Notes: generated by a model from the sequence alone, not told the origin. A stretch of 64,000 nt of DNA from CABZJG01 sp902512685 (GCA_051201605.1 CP179201.1:1674001-1738000), one strand, 5' to 3'; shown: positions 27,103 through 35,942, numbered from the stretch's first letter. Numbers and translations are program-made.

Positions 27103-27879
27103 ATGGCGTTTTCCGATGATATCCTTGCCTGTGCCCGTCTGCTGGAACGCGGCGATGCGGCGCGGTTTCGCGCGGTGATGGCTGCGCCGGCGCCTGTGCG
27201 GCCAAAGCTGTTTGCGATTTTTGCCTTTAATCTTGAAGTAACGCGCGCGCCTTGGGTCACGCAAGAGCCGATGATTGCCGAAATGCGGCTGCAATGGTGG
27301 CAGGATGCGCTGGGCGAAATTGCCGCTGGCGGTGATGTGCGCCGGCACGAAGTGGTCACGCCGCTGGCTGATGCGCTCAGCGTGCAGGCGGCCGAGGATC
27401 TGCGCGATCTTGTCACCGCGCGGCGCTGGGATATCTACCGCGAGCCGTTCACCGATGCGGGTGATTTTGGCAGCTATCTGCGCCACACCTCGGGGCAGCT
27501 TTTGCGCGTTGCAGCGCAGGCGCTGGGCCCCGGTGACAGTGATTTGCTTGAAGATTTCGGCAGCGCCGTGGGGCTTGCAAATTTTTTCACTGCCGTCCCT
27601 GCGCTGATTGCTGCGGGCCGTCAGCCGCTGCTTGATCCATCGCCCGAAGCGATCCGCGCCTTGGCCGAGCGCGGTTTGCAGCAGCTTGTCAAAGCGCGCG
27701 CGGCGCGCGGCGAAGTGTCCCCCCAAGCGGGCGCGGCGCTGCTATGTGGTTCGGCCGCTAAAGGGGTTTTAATGCAGGCACAGCGCGCCCCTGAGCAGGT
27801 GATCAGCGGCTTGCAGCCACCGGCGCCCTTTGCCGAGCGCTTAGGGCTTTTGCTGCGCAGCTTTAGTGGTCGCTGGTAG
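27103..27879 (+). CDS. Squalene/phytoene synthase family protein (NDUFAF6-like)
   Basis: About 258 residues from ATG 27103. It belongs to the trans-isoprenyl diphosphate synthase family but is the short NDUFAF6-like type: RLQWWQDALGEI and LRHTSGQLLRVAAQ are present, whereas the two DxxxD metal motifs of true phytoene synthase are not clear (the second reads VGLANFF). In mitochondria NDUFAF6 aids complex I assembly; here the role is not known. Its 5' region is duplicated twice upstream (21841 and 25211), making this the intact right border of the hotspot. It overlaps the convergent MFS gene by 17 bp. Confidence 0.8.
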   Translation: MAFSDDILACARLLERGDAARFRAVMAAPAPVRPKLFAIFAFNLEVTRAPWVTQEPMIAEMRLQWWQDALGEIAAGGDVRRHEVVTPLADALSVQAAEDLRDLVTARRWDIYREPFTDAGDFGSYLRHTSGQLLRVAAQALGPGDSDLLEDFGSAVGLANFFTAVPALIAAGRQPLLDPSPEAIRALAERGLQQLVKARAARGEVSPQAGAALLCGSAAKGVLMQAQRAPEQVISGLQPPAPFAERLGLLLRSFSGRW

Positions 27880-29086
27880 GCTGCGCCGCGCTTTGGCGCA
27901 TTTGCCACAGGATTGCAAAGGCCGCGAAAGCGAGCAGCGGGATCATGGTCATAATCACCGCATCCCAGCCCTCGGCCGTGCTATTGCCGCTACAGTTCAT
28001 CAAACCGCCCGATGCAAAGGATGCGATGGTAATGCTGGCGGCAACGAAAAAGTCGTTCATCCCCTGTGCGCGGCCGCGCTCTGCTGGGCTATGGGCACTG
28101 GTCAACAGCGTTGTGGCGCCGATAAAGCCGAAATTCCAGCCCAGCCCCAGCAGCACAAGCGCGCCATAAAAATTACCAATGTTGATGCCGTTAAGGCCTG
28201 CAATACAGGCCCCGCCAAGCAGTGTAATACCGCACAGAATAATCCGCTCGACGCCAAAGCGCACAATCAGATGACCGGTGAAAAACGACGGCATGAACAT
28301 CGCAAGCACATGGGCAGAGACGACATCTGCCGCGGTGTTTTGCGAATAGCCGCAGCCTACAATGGCCAAAGGCGTTGCGGTCATCACCAGCGTCATCATC
28401 GAATAGCAAATTATCGCGGCCAGCATGGCGGTGGCAATTTTCGGGCTGCGCAGCAATTCAAGATAGCTGCGCCCGCTGCTGCTGGTCGCTGCATCCCGGG
28501 CCGGCTTTGGCAGGTCGAGAAACACAAATACAAAAGCGCCAAACACATTGATCGCAATTACCGCCATATAGGCGCCAAGAAAGGGGATGGCAAAAGCATC
28601 CGAGGTAATCTTGGCCAGTTGCGGGCCAATGATGGCAGCCAGAAGTCCGCCGGCCAAAACATAGGAAATGGCTTTCGGCCGAAACGCGTCCAAGGCGGTA
28701 TCAGTGGCGGCAAAGCGGTAAAACCCCTGGGCGGACATATAGATGCCGGTGAAAAGACTGCCCAGTAAAAACAGCGCAAAGGAATCGTAGTATAGCCCGA
28801 AGCTGCCGATAATGGCCCCGATGGCGCCGGCGCCTGCACCAATGAAAAACCCGACCTTGCGCCCGTAGCGCTGCATGATGCCAGAGATCATTGGCGCGCC
28901 CGGGATCGAGCCGATAATAATCACCGATATCGGCAGGGTGGCATAACAGATATTTTCGGCCAGCGACTGGCCGGCAAGACCTGCCAGAATGAAAATAATC
29001 GGCATTTGCGAGCCTAAAATGGCTTGGGCAAAAATAAGCACAGCGACATTGCGTTTGGCCTGTGCATCAGAGGAAAAAATAGTCAT
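27863..29086 (-). CDS. MFS transporter
   Basis: About 407 residues with twelve hydrophobic segments and the MFS loop motif between helices 2 and 3 (MQRYGRKVGFFIGA). The start MTIFSSDAQAKRNV at 29086 is preferred over the longer frame at 29122 because it matches the usual short N-terminus. No substrate-specific feature is visible; the family branch resembles exporters of unknown cargo common in Rhodobacterales. It converges with the psy gene. Confidence 0.85.
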   Translation of the reverse strand: MTIFSSDAQAKRNVAVLIFAQAILGSQMPIIFILAGLAGQSLAENICYATLPISVIIIGSIPGAPMISGIMQRYGRKVGFFIGAGAGAIGAIIGSFGLYYDSFALFLLGSLFTGIYMSAQGFYRFAATDTALDAFRPKAISYVLAGGLLAAIIGPQLAKITSDAFAIPFLGAYMAVIAINVFGAFVFVFLDLPKPARDAATSSSGRSYLELLRSPKIATAMLAAIICYSMMTLVMTATPLAIVGCGYSQNTAADVVSAHVLAMFMPSFFTGHLIVRFGVERIILCGITLLGGACIAGLNGINIGNFYGALVLLGLGWNFGFIGATTLLTSAHSPAERGRAQGMNDFFVAASITIASFASGGLMNCSGNSTAEGWDAVIMTMIPLLAFAAFAILWQMRQSAAQPTSDH

Positions 29087-29355
29087 TGGGAGAGTGCTAG
29101 TGTGAGACCAAGCGAAAGGCAAGTCATCGGGCGAAAAAACATTAACCCGCGATCTATCTTTGGGTCAGGAGCTATAAAGGGGGCGATCTTCTAATGTCTC
29201 CTTTGAGCCCAAGGCGTCGGATGCTGCGGAGCGCAGCAATGTCCGCTTTGCCGTAATGAATTGGAAACCGCTGCATAACCGAAAGGTGCATACGACTGCC
29301 TGGCGAAGAGTTCGCATTTCGCTCAAAATAGCAGTTCCCAGTAAGGGAAGCCCTC
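29087..29355. other. Intergenic stretch before the Acg-MarR operon
   Basis: About 270 bp with no ORF of note. It contains a short segment around 29213-29255 (GCCCAAGGCGTCGG.. followed by GCAGCAATGTCCGC) like the non-coding filler seen at 31080 and 48250. The operator and promoter described next follow directly. Confidence 0.4.
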
Positions 29356-29397
29356 TTGACTAGTTCTGCATCGAACTATATGGTTCGATGTAGAACT
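29356..29397 (+). promoter_or_regulatory. MarR-type operator overlapping the promoter of the Acg-MarR operon
   Basis: Two 15-base arms, AGTTCTGCATCGAAC (29362-29376) and GTTCGATGTAGAACT (29383-29397), form an inverted repeat with one mismatch around TATATG. A TTGACT box (29356-29361) lies directly before it, and TATGGT (29379-29384, 17-base spacing) falls inside, so a bound repressor would cover the promoter. The ATG is 15 bases downstream. Confidence 0.82.
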
Positions 29398-29411
29398 TAA
29401 GGGGACTTGTT

Positions 29412-30548
29412 ATGAACCGCAGAGGTTTTCTCAAAATGACTGGAGTGGGCGTTATTCTCGCCGCTGGAGGTGCCGGCCTTTTCGCTACAACCCGCACGCC
29501 AAACAATGCTCTGGCACCTTGGGGTCTGGTTGGCAGCTATGATGAACCGCGCAGAAACGCGCTCTCCCACGCTATCTTGGCACCAAACCCGCATAATCGA
29601 CAACCTTGGATCATCAGCCTTGACGGCGACCACGGGCTTACATTGTATTTCGACACCGACAAGCAGCTGCCGCACACGGACCCATTCGATCGACAGCTCA
29701 CAATAGGTCTGGGCTGCTTTCTTGAGCTCATGCAAATGGCTGCAAACGCCGATGGCTACGAGGTCAATGTTGATTTGTTCCCGGATGGCGAGGATGCGGA
29801 AGGATTGGACAGTCGCCCCATTGCCAGGGCCACGTTCACGGAAGGAAAGATAGTGCGCGACCCGTTGTTCGATCACATGCTGAACCGGCGATCAAATAAA
29901 GAGCCCTTTGATACATCACGCACCGTCCCGCCAGGTTCGTTCGCACGTATACTGACCGTTGCCCGTCAGACTCAAATTGGGGGTTCCATCGAGCCGGAAA
30001 ACATAGCGTATTGGCGAGACCTGTCGTCGAGAGCCCTCACTATTGAGATCGAAACACCCCACACCTACAAGGAAAGTGTCGACCTGATGCGGATCGGCAA
30101 GGCTGAGGTCAACGCCAATCCTGACGGTATTGACTTTAGCGGCGCGTTATTCGAAACCCTCGCCATTGCAGGTGTCATGACGCGGGAAGCTTTGTTGGAC
30201 ACATCTTCGACCGGATTTCAGGAAGGAATGAAGGCCGTTCTCGGAAACACTGAGACGGCCATGGGACATCTGTGGATGTTAACGGACGCCAACACCAGGC
30301 GCGACCAAGTTGCGGCCGGTGCCGATTGGCTGCGGGTCAACCTTGCATGTACGGCCGAAGGGCTAGGCTTCCATCCGCTGAGTCAGGCGCTGCAGGAGTA
30401 TTCGGAAATGGCAGGAATCTATGGCGAAACGCATCAGCGGCTTGCCGCAGAGGGTGGAACAGTTCAAATGTTGGCTCGGATCGGATACGGTCCAAACGTT
30501 GCGGTCAGTCCTCGCTGGCCGATAGAGGCTAAGTTAGGATCGGCGTGA
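29412..30548 (+). CDS. Acg-type nitroreductase-like protein with Tat signal
   Basis: 378 residues. The N-terminus MNRRGFLKMTGVGVILAAGG is a twin-arginine signal, so the protein probably folds with a flavin in the cytoplasm before export. The rest resembles the Acg family: LAPNPHNRQPWII near residue 55-68 and MLNRRSNKEPFD near 156-167, in two nitroreductase-like halves. Acg proteins bind FMN but many lack normal nitroreductase activity. Its last 4 bp overlap the MarR regulator, and the operon is preceded by a clear inverted-repeat operator. Confidence 0.82.
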   Translation: MNRRGFLKMTGVGVILAAGGAGLFATTRTPNNALAPWGLVGSYDEPRRNALSHAILAPNPHNRQPWIISLDGDHGLTLYFDTDKQLPHTDPFDRQLTIGLGCFLELMQMAANADGYEVNVDLFPDGEDAEGLDSRPIARATFTEGKIVRDPLFDHMLNRRSNKEPFDTSRTVPPGSFARILTVARQTQIGGSIEPENIAYWRDLSSRALTIEIETPHTYKESVDLMRIGKAEVNANPDGIDFSGALFETLAIAGVMTREALLDTSSTGFQEGMKAVLGNTETAMGHLWMLTDANTRRDQVAAGADWLRVNLACTAEGLGFHPLSQALQEYSEMAGIYGETHQRLAAEGGTVQMLARIGYGPNVAVSPRWPIEAKLGSA

Positions 30549-30994
30549 ACGAAGACAACAGCAATGCGGATGAAGTCTTCGGCTTCTTTACGGAGATTGG
30601 GATTATTAACCAATTGTCGACGGCCATGTTAGCTAAAAGCCTGCCTGACGGGGTTCACCCATCGCATTTTGCAATCCTGAATCATTTAACACGCATGGGT
30701 GACGGAAAAACGCCCGTGCGGATCGCATCCGCCATGCAGGTTACAAAGAACACGATGACCCATTCGCTCAGAGTTCTGCAAGATCGAGGGTATATCGAGG
30801 TGCAGCCGGACCCAAAAGACGGTCGCGGCAAACGGGTGTACCTCACCGAAACGGGCCGCGCCTTTCGCGAAGAGGCAATTGCACTGGTGAGGAAGGAGTT
30901 CAGGCATGTCATCGGCGAGAATCAGCGCGCAATCATGCGCCGGATACGTGGCGATTTAGAGCAGATGAGGAAGCACCTCGACGACAACAGATAG
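30545..30994 (+). CDS. MarR family transcriptional regulator
   Basis: 149-residue winged-helix repressor. The DNA-binding part is VRIASAMQVTKNTMTHSLRVL followed by the wing DPKDGRGKRVYLTETG (about 58-105); helices at both ends form the dimer interface. It overlaps the Acg-like gene by 4 bp and very probably controls its own operon through the 29362-29397 inverted repeat. No Cys typical of redox-sensing MarR proteins stands out, so the ligand is unknown. Confidence 0.88.
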   Translation: MNEDNSNADEVFGFFTEIGIINQLSTAMLAKSLPDGVHPSHFAILNHLTRMGDGKTPVRIASAMQVTKNTMTHSLRVLQDRGYIEVQPDPKDGRGKRVYLTETGRAFREEAIALVRKEFRHVIGENQRAIMRRIRGDLEQMRKHLDDNR

Positions 30995-31198
30995 GGCCAT
31001 TTTGAGCATCTCGGAAAGGCCCAACACCTAAGTATGTGGCATCGATGCTTAGCTACAACGGTTAGGGTCGCATTATCCCGGAACCGGTCGTTAGTAAAGC
31101 CGCAGCGAACGGCAGCTTTGTCCCGCACCTGGGGCATTCGGCGGACTGGATTTCCCTCGGTTTAATTTTGTGATGCACAGTGGCAAGGAGGATTGCCA
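30995..31198. other. Non-coding stretch before the IS5 remnant
   Basis: No ORF of note. The part near 31075-31140 (GGAACCGGTCGTTAGTAAAG, then CGCAGCGAACGGCAG) resembles non-coding remnants at 48250-48275. Confidence 0.4.
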
Positions 31199-31382
31199 AT
31201 GTCGCATTTATTTTGGCTCACCGAGGAGCAGGTTGAACAGGTTAAACCGTTCTTTCCCAAGCAACGTCGGGGTGGCCGCCTTGAAGATCGTCGCTGCATA
31301 TTTGAAAGCACATAGAACAGCCTTCAGTGTCAAAAAGGGGGCGGCCCGTTCGGCGCCATCGGACCAAAGGGCAGCGCAGTGA
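31199..31382 (+). pseudogene. IS5-family transposase remnant with internal deletion
   Basis: The N-terminus MSHLFWLTEEQVEQVKPFFP is characteristic of IS5-group transposases. After about 30 codons the sequence jumps, in another frame, to AAYLKAHRTAFSVKKG, which belongs to the middle of the same protein family (the TYLKAHRTA region). About 100 codons are missing between them and everything after is lost. No terminal inverted repeats were found nearby. The frames close at 31315 and 31382. The following 200 bp to 31580 show nothing recognisable. Confidence 0.75.
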
Positions 31383-31580
31383 CTTTATGGATGCTGATGT
31401 GCCCATACCTTCCGATCCGCCATCTATATCGCAGCAATAATCATATTCCGGTTGTAAATTCTGACCCTAGATGCGCAGGGGCATGGGGGCAGGGCGCATT
31501 GCTGTACAGATTATACCAAGTAAGGTAGATCAGAGTTTGGTCCATGTTTGCGCTCTGGCGTCATCAAGCTTTGGGGGAAA

Positions 31581-32213
31581 ATGCACAGCGAAAGAATAAT
31601 AATCGCGCCGGCCTGCGTTTGTGAAGGAGCGCTCTGGCTGGCCAAGTCGGAGCCTCGGTTTGCCAAAGCGCTAAAGCTCACGGGCGATTTGCCATTGCGG
31701 CGACGGCCGGACGGATTTGCCCAATTGCTCAGCGCCATCGTCAGCCAGCAGGTTAGCGTGGCGGCGGCCAGTGCCATTTGGGGCCGGCTGCGCGATGCGC
31801 GTCTGACCGGGCCGCGCAAAATTCAATGGGCCAGTGATGAAGCGCTGCGGGCCGCGGGCCTGAGCCGGCAGAAAATCCGTTACGCGCGGGCCTTGGCTGA
31901 AGCGCGCATTAATTATGCCGCGCTGCGCGATGCGCCAAGCGATGCGGTGATCGCAACTTTGACCGAGGTGCCGGGGATCGGTGTATGGACCGCCGAGATT
32001 TATGCCATGTTTAGCCTTGGGCGCGCCGATGTGTTTGCCCCCGGTGATCTGGCATTGCAAGAAGCTGCGCGAACGCTCTTTGAGCTGCCTGAGCGGCCAA
32101 GTGAACACGCCCTGCGGCAAATGGCCGAAGACTGGTCCCCATGGAGAGCGGTTGCAGCGCGGTTGCTCTGGGCCTATTACAAAATTGCCAAACAAAGAGA
32201 GGGCATCAGATGA
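31581..32213 (+). CDS. DNA-3-methyladenine glycosylase II-like (HhH-GPD)
   Basis: About 210 residues from ATG 31581 (GGGGGAAA upstream). Removes alkylated purines to start base excision repair. Helix-hairpin-helix LTEVPGIGVWTAEIYAMF with the catalytic Asp expected in RADVFAPGDLALQEAA; FAQLLSAIVSQQVSVAAA is the usual helical region. It is shorter than E. coli AlkA because it lacks the N-terminal beta domain, as is common. Its stop overlaps the esterase ATG (ATGA), a frequent pair in Rhodobacterales. Confidence 0.88.
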   Translation: MHSERIIIAPACVCEGALWLAKSEPRFAKALKLTGDLPLRRRPDGFAQLLSAIVSQQVSVAAASAIWGRLRDARLTGPRKIQWASDEALRAAGLSRQKIRYARALAEARINYAALRDAPSDAVIATLTEVPGIGVWTAEIYAMFSLGRADVFAPGDLALQEAARTLFELPERPSEHALRQMAEDWSPWRAVAARLLWAYYKIAKQREGIR

Positions 32214-32875
32214 CACGGGTTTTAAACGCAGAGCAGTGCGCGCCAGTTTCGGGATCCACGCGTTCGGCGGTGGTTTTTATTCATGGCTATGGGGCCAATG
32301 GCGCTGATTTATTGTCTTTGGCCGATCCGCTGGGCGAACATTTGCCCGACACGCTCTTTGTTGCACCCGATGCGCCGGAAACCTGCGAAGGCATCCCGAT
32401 GGGCTATCAATGGTTTCCTATCCCTTGGATCGATGGCTCTAGCCAAGAAGTTTCACGTCTTGGAATGCAAGCAGCCGTTGCCGACCTGAATGCGTTTTTG
32501 GATGCTTTGATGGTCGACAATGATCTGTTGCCGGAGCAGGTTGTCCTGTTCGGCTTTTCCCAAGGCACGATGATGAGCTTGCATCTTGGCCCGCGCCGCG
32601 AAGATCCGTTTGCCGGGGTGATCGGATTTTCGGGCGCTCTGGTCGAGCCTGAATTACTGGTTGACGAGGTGGTCAGCCGCCCGCCTGTGCTGCTTGTGCA
32701 CGGCGATCAGGATGAAGTGGTTCCCGCGCAATCGATGCCCGAGGCAGCCGAGGCGCTTCAGAGTGCAGGTTTTAAAGATGTCTTTGCACATATCCAAAAA
32801 GGCACTGGTCATGGGATAGCCCCGGATGGCTTGTCGGTGGCGCTGGCATTTATGCGCGATAAGCTAGGTCTTTGA
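32210..32875 (+). CDS. Carboxylesterase / phospholipase family alpha/beta hydrolase
   Basis: 221-residue serine hydrolase of the acyl-protein thioesterase/carboxylesterase family. The oxyanion segment VVFIHGYGANGADL, nucleophile GFSQGTMMSL, acid in HGDQDEVVP and the C-terminal KGTGHGIAPDG histidine make a full catalytic triad. The ATG at 32210 overlaps the glycosylase stop, so the two are co-translated. The natural substrate is not known; broad short-chain esterase activity is usual. Confidence 0.88.
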   Translation: MTRVLNAEQCAPVSGSTRSAVVFIHGYGANGADLLSLADPLGEHLPDTLFVAPDAPETCEGIPMGYQWFPIPWIDGSSQEVSRLGMQAAVADLNAFLDALMVDNDLLPEQVVLFGFSQGTMMSLHLGPRREDPFAGVIGFSGALVEPELLVDEVVSRPPVLLVHGDQDEVVPAQSMPEAAEALQSAGFKDVFAHIQKGTGHGIAPDGLSVALAFMRDKLGL

Positions 32876-33043
32876 ACCACAATCGCCTTTTGCGTCATGG
32901 CGCCATTCTAAAATCGCCTTAAAGTCATGTTAATTCAAGATAACGGGGGTTGCCAGATCGCGACCGCGATATATAGTAGATCAAGGATACTCATAAATCG
33001 TATCCATAAGGCGGAGCGCATATTAAAACGAGGTCAAGAATTT

Positions 33044-33628
33044 ATGGACGGTGAATTTAGAACGGAATTTGTACGTGACCCTTCGGTCCTGCGGCAACAT
33101 CCCGCGCTGGTGCTAAACGCAGATTATCGTCCGTTGTCCTATTATCCTTTATCGCTGTGGTGTTGGCAGGATGCGGTCAAAGCCGCCTTTATGGATCGGG
33201 TCGATATTGTCGCGGAATATGATCAATACGTTCACAGTCCGACAACACGAATAAAAATCCCTTCTGTGGTTGTTTTAAAAGACTATGTAAAACCTCAAAA
33301 GCGCGTGGCCTTCACGCGCTTTAATTTATTTTTAAGGGATGGTTTTTGCTGTCAGTACTGCGGCGCACGTGGGGATTTGACCTTTGATCATGTGGTGCCG
33401 CGCGCAAGCGGCGGGGTGACCAGCTGGCAAAATGTGGTGGCGGCCTGCAGCCCCTGCAACCTAAAGAAAGGCTCAAAAAGCCTGCGCCGCGCGGGGATGA
33501 ATTTACGCCGCCCGCCGCGCCAGCCAGAGGCCGAAGAGCTGCGCAATGCCGGGCGTCAGTTTCCGCCCAACCACCTGCATGAAAGCTGGATGGATTTCCT
33601 TTATTGGGACAGCGAGCTGGACGCTTAA
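33044..33628 (+). CDS. HNH endonuclease family protein
   Basis: About 194 residues from the ATG at 33044 (MDGEFRTEFVRDPSVLRQHP); the longer frame to 32927 is unlikely because this start matches the family. The HNH core is CQYCGARGDLTFDHVVPRAS plus GGVTSWQNVVAACSPCN, with four zinc-binding cysteines as two CxxC pairs. A chromosomal HNH protein of this exact type is a conserved core gene in Rhodobacterales with unknown role. Downstream lies a 427-bp gap. Confidence 0.85.
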   Translation: MDGEFRTEFVRDPSVLRQHPALVLNADYRPLSYYPLSLWCWQDAVKAAFMDRVDIVAEYDQYVHSPTTRIKIPSVVVLKDYVKPQKRVAFTRFNLFLRDGFCCQYCGARGDLTFDHVVPRASGGVTSWQNVVAACSPCNLKKGSKSLRRAGMNLRRPPRQPEAEELRNAGRQFPPNHLHESWMDFLYWDSELDA

Positions 33629-33962
33629 TCACTGGCTTTAATTTCTGGTTCAGCGAAGCGCCGCATATAAAGATTTTTGCCAATAATCAGCGCAATACTA
33701 TGCCGCGCGGGGCCTCTTATATGAGTGAATTTACGCAGCAGTTCGCCTTAATCCGTAGATCTATCTTCATAAGCTCTGGCAAGTAACTATTTGTGCTAGC
33801 ATAGATACGGCCCTGTAGAGGGCAAATGCAAATAATCTATGAGCTTCGCACAAAAGCATTTTTGGTGATAAATGCGGTAATTGGGAAGGTGAATTTATGG
33901 GGTAAAATAATACCTATTTTATAACCATATGAAAACATTGAATTAAATAGGCTTTAATGCGC
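33629..33962. other. AT-rich intergenic stretch
   Basis: About 330 bp after the HNH gene. A plus-strand frame at 33604-33786 has no start-site support. I see no tRNA, terminator or ncRNA here that I could defend. Confidence 0.4.
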
Positions 33963-33990
33963 TTGACTGTGTAAATAGAGCCTTTATACA
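33963..33990 (+). promoter_or_regulatory. Sigma-70-like promoter of rplM-rpsI
   Basis: TTGACT (33963-33968) and TATACA (33985-33990) with a 16-base spacer, 65 bases before the rplM ATG. Good match to consensus and the only such pair in the gap. Confidence 0.6.
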
Positions 33991-34055
33991 CAGCATTCGA
34001 GATCACGCAGGGCCATGGCGGCTTTGTGACATGAAATATCAAGGGATCGCCCGTT

Positions 34056-34520
34056 ATGAAAACTTATTCTGCAACACCTGCAGATATCGAAAAGAAATGG
34101 ATCATGATCGACGCAGAAGGCGTTGTTCTGGGCCGTTTGGCTTCGATTGTCGCCATGCGTTTGCGTGGCAAGCACAAAGCATCGTTTACACCGCATATGG
34201 ATTGCGGTGACAACGTGGTCATCATCAATGCCGAAAAAGTCCAGATCACGGGCAAAAAGCGGCAGGAAAACTATTACTGGCATACCGGCTATCCAGGCGG
34301 CATCAAATCGCGCACCAAGGAAGAAATCCTGGAAGGCGATCACCCCGAGCGGGTTCTGATGCGCGCGATTAAGCGGATGTTGCCTGGCAACCGTCTTAGC
34401 CGCAAGCAAATGACCAATTTGCGCATCTATGCCGGCAGCGAGCATCCGCATGAGGCGCAGGCGCCCGAGGTGCTGGATGTCAAATCGATGAACTCTAAAA
34501 ACACACGGGTGGCTGTCTAA
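34056..34520 (+). CDS. rplM: Ribosomal protein L13
   Basis: 154-residue large-subunit protein that binds 23S rRNA early in assembly. Characteristic stretches: KKWIMIDAEGVVLGRLAS, GDNVVIINAEKVQITGKK and HTGYPGGIKSR, then MLPGNRLSRKQMTNLRIYAG. Its stop codon shares one base with the rpsI ATG, the universal rplM-rpsI pairing. Confidence 0.98.
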   Translation: MKTYSATPADIEKKWIMIDAEGVVLGRLASIVAMRLRGKHKASFTPHMDCGDNVVIINAEKVQITGKKRQENYYWHTGYPGGIKSRTKEEILEGDHPERVLMRAIKRMLPGNRLSRKQMTNLRIYAGSEHPHEAQAPEVLDVKSMNSKNTRVAV

Positions 34521-35011
34521 TGTCCGAAGATATCAAATCTCTGAGCGATCTGGAAACAGTTGCTGATACACCCGAGGTCGCGGCCGAAGCTGTCGCCGCC
34601 CCTCGTGAACCTGTGCGCGATGACCTGGGCCGTTCTTATGCCACCGGCAAAAGAAAAGATGCTGTGGCACGTGTTTGGATCAAACCCGGCTCTGGTAAAG
34701 TTGTCGTCAACGGCAAAGCAATGGACGCGTATTTCGCCCGTCCGGTGTTGCAGATGATCCTGCGCCAGCCGTTTCAGGTGGCCGGTGTCGAAGATCAGTT
34801 CGACGTAAACGCCACAGTGAAAGGCGGCGGATTGTCAGGTCAGGCTGGTGCGGTCAAGCACGGCATTTCAAAAGCCCTGCAAATCTATGAACCCGCCCTG
34901 CGCGGCGCATTGAAAGCCGCCGGCTTCCTGACCCGCGACAGCCGTGTTGTGGAGCGGAAAAAATACGGTAAACGCAAAGCCCGTCGGAGCTTCCAGTTCT
35001 CAAAGCGGTAA
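34520..35011 (+). CDS. rpsI: Ribosomal protein S9
   Basis: 163 residues. An acidic N-terminal extension of about 35 residues precedes the conserved part, as in other alphaproteobacteria: GRSYATGKRKDAVARVWIKP, VKGGGLSGQAGAVKHGISKAL and the basic C-terminal tail that reaches the ribosomal P site, ending RRSFQFSKR. It overlaps rplM by one base and is followed by a terminator. Confidence 0.98.
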   Translation: MSEDIKSLSDLETVADTPEVAAEAVAAPREPVRDDLGRSYATGKRKDAVARVWIKPGSGKVVVNGKAMDAYFARPVLQMILRQPFQVAGVEDQFDVNATVKGGGLSGQAGAVKHGISKALQIYEPALRGALKAAGFLTRDSRVVERKKYGKRKARRSFQFSKR

Positions 35012-35030
35012 GTGCTTTTTACATCAAAAC

Positions 35031-35074
35031 AAAGACAAACGGCTGCAAGGTAATGCAACCGTTTGTCTTTTTAT
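35031..35074 (+). terminator. Intrinsic terminator after rpsI
   Basis: A perfect 12-bp stem (AAAGACAAACGG at 35031-35042 with CCGTTTGTCTTT at 35059-35070) whose loop contains a further TGCA/TGCA pairing, followed by a short T run. Confidence 0.88.
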
Positions 35075-35174
35075 GAGTTTTCTCAATAGACGAATGACAT
35101 CATTGACCTATTGATGTCAGCAATTTAGCCTAAGTGCATAACTTAAAGCATTTGCAAACAGACATTTTCAAATT

Positions 35175-35810
35175 ATAACAACAGTTTACGTTCTCACTAA
35201 TCCAGCTTTTAAAGATTACGTAAAGGTGGGTAAAACGACCAATTTAGAGCAAAGGCTTCGCACGCTGGATAATACGAGTGTGCCGTTGCCCTTTCGCTGT
35301 GTGTATGCCAGCGAAGTAGATGATGAGGCTCAGGTTGAGAAACTTGTTCATCAAGCCTTTGCTGATCACCGAACACGCACAACAAGAGAGTTTTTTGAAA
35401 TTGATGCGCAGCGGGTAATCGCCGCACTTAAGCTAACGCGTGGGCGCGATGTAACGCCCAAAAGAGACATAGCTGAAGATATTGAAGGTGTAAAAGCGCT
35501 AGAGAAAGCAACCCGTAAACTGCGAAAGTCGTATAAGTTTAGCGACGCTGGTTTGAGCGAAGGCGATACCATTTACTATGCAAACGATGATACTGTTAAG
35601 GCGCAGGTTATTAATGAAAAGAAAGTCCTTTTTGAGGGTGATGAAACAAGCCTAAGCAGGTCTGCCCTGATGCTTTTGCAGCGCGAAGGATACACCTGGC
35701 AAACAGTTAATGGCTGGCAATATTGGATGTTTGAAGGTGAAACGATTGAAGAGAGGTTGGAGCGTTTGCTCGATGATGCTGATGAATCTGAGTTAGACGA
35801 AAACGACTAG
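35175..35810 (+). CDS. GIY-YIG nuclease-like protein without a normal start codon
   Basis: The N-terminal domain is a GIY-YIG nuclease of the Mug113/T5orf172 kind: VYVLTNPAFKDYVKVGKTTN followed by LEQRLRTLD and FRCVYASEV. The remainder (about 85-210) is a charged region with a small winged-helix-like segment and an acidic tail. The GTG at 35226 would cut off the first GIY strand. Reading upstream in frame there is no ATG, GTG or TTG; ATA at 35175 stands where a start would be expected. Either a non-standard start is used or the start was lost by mutation. Alone after the rpsI terminator. Confidence 0.65.
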   Translation: MTTVYVLTNPAFKDYVKVGKTTNLEQRLRTLDNTSVPLPFRCVYASEVDDEAQVEKLVHQAFADHRTRTTREFFEIDAQRVIAALKLTRGRDVTPKRDIAEDIEGVKALEKATRKLRKSYKFSDAGLSEGDTIYYANDDTVKAQVINEKKVLFEGDETSLSRSALMLLQREGYTWQTVNGWQYWMFEGETIEERLERLLDDADESELDEND

Positions 35811-35942
35811 GCCTCTGCACAGCAGTTTCATTCATAGATCTTTCAGGCGCAATAATCCCCTTGCAAGCCCGCGCAGTCCCGCTAGATTTGCGCTAAATCT
35901 ACTCTGTGCCGAGGGCGCAGGGCTGGCAGAATAGGAAACGCA

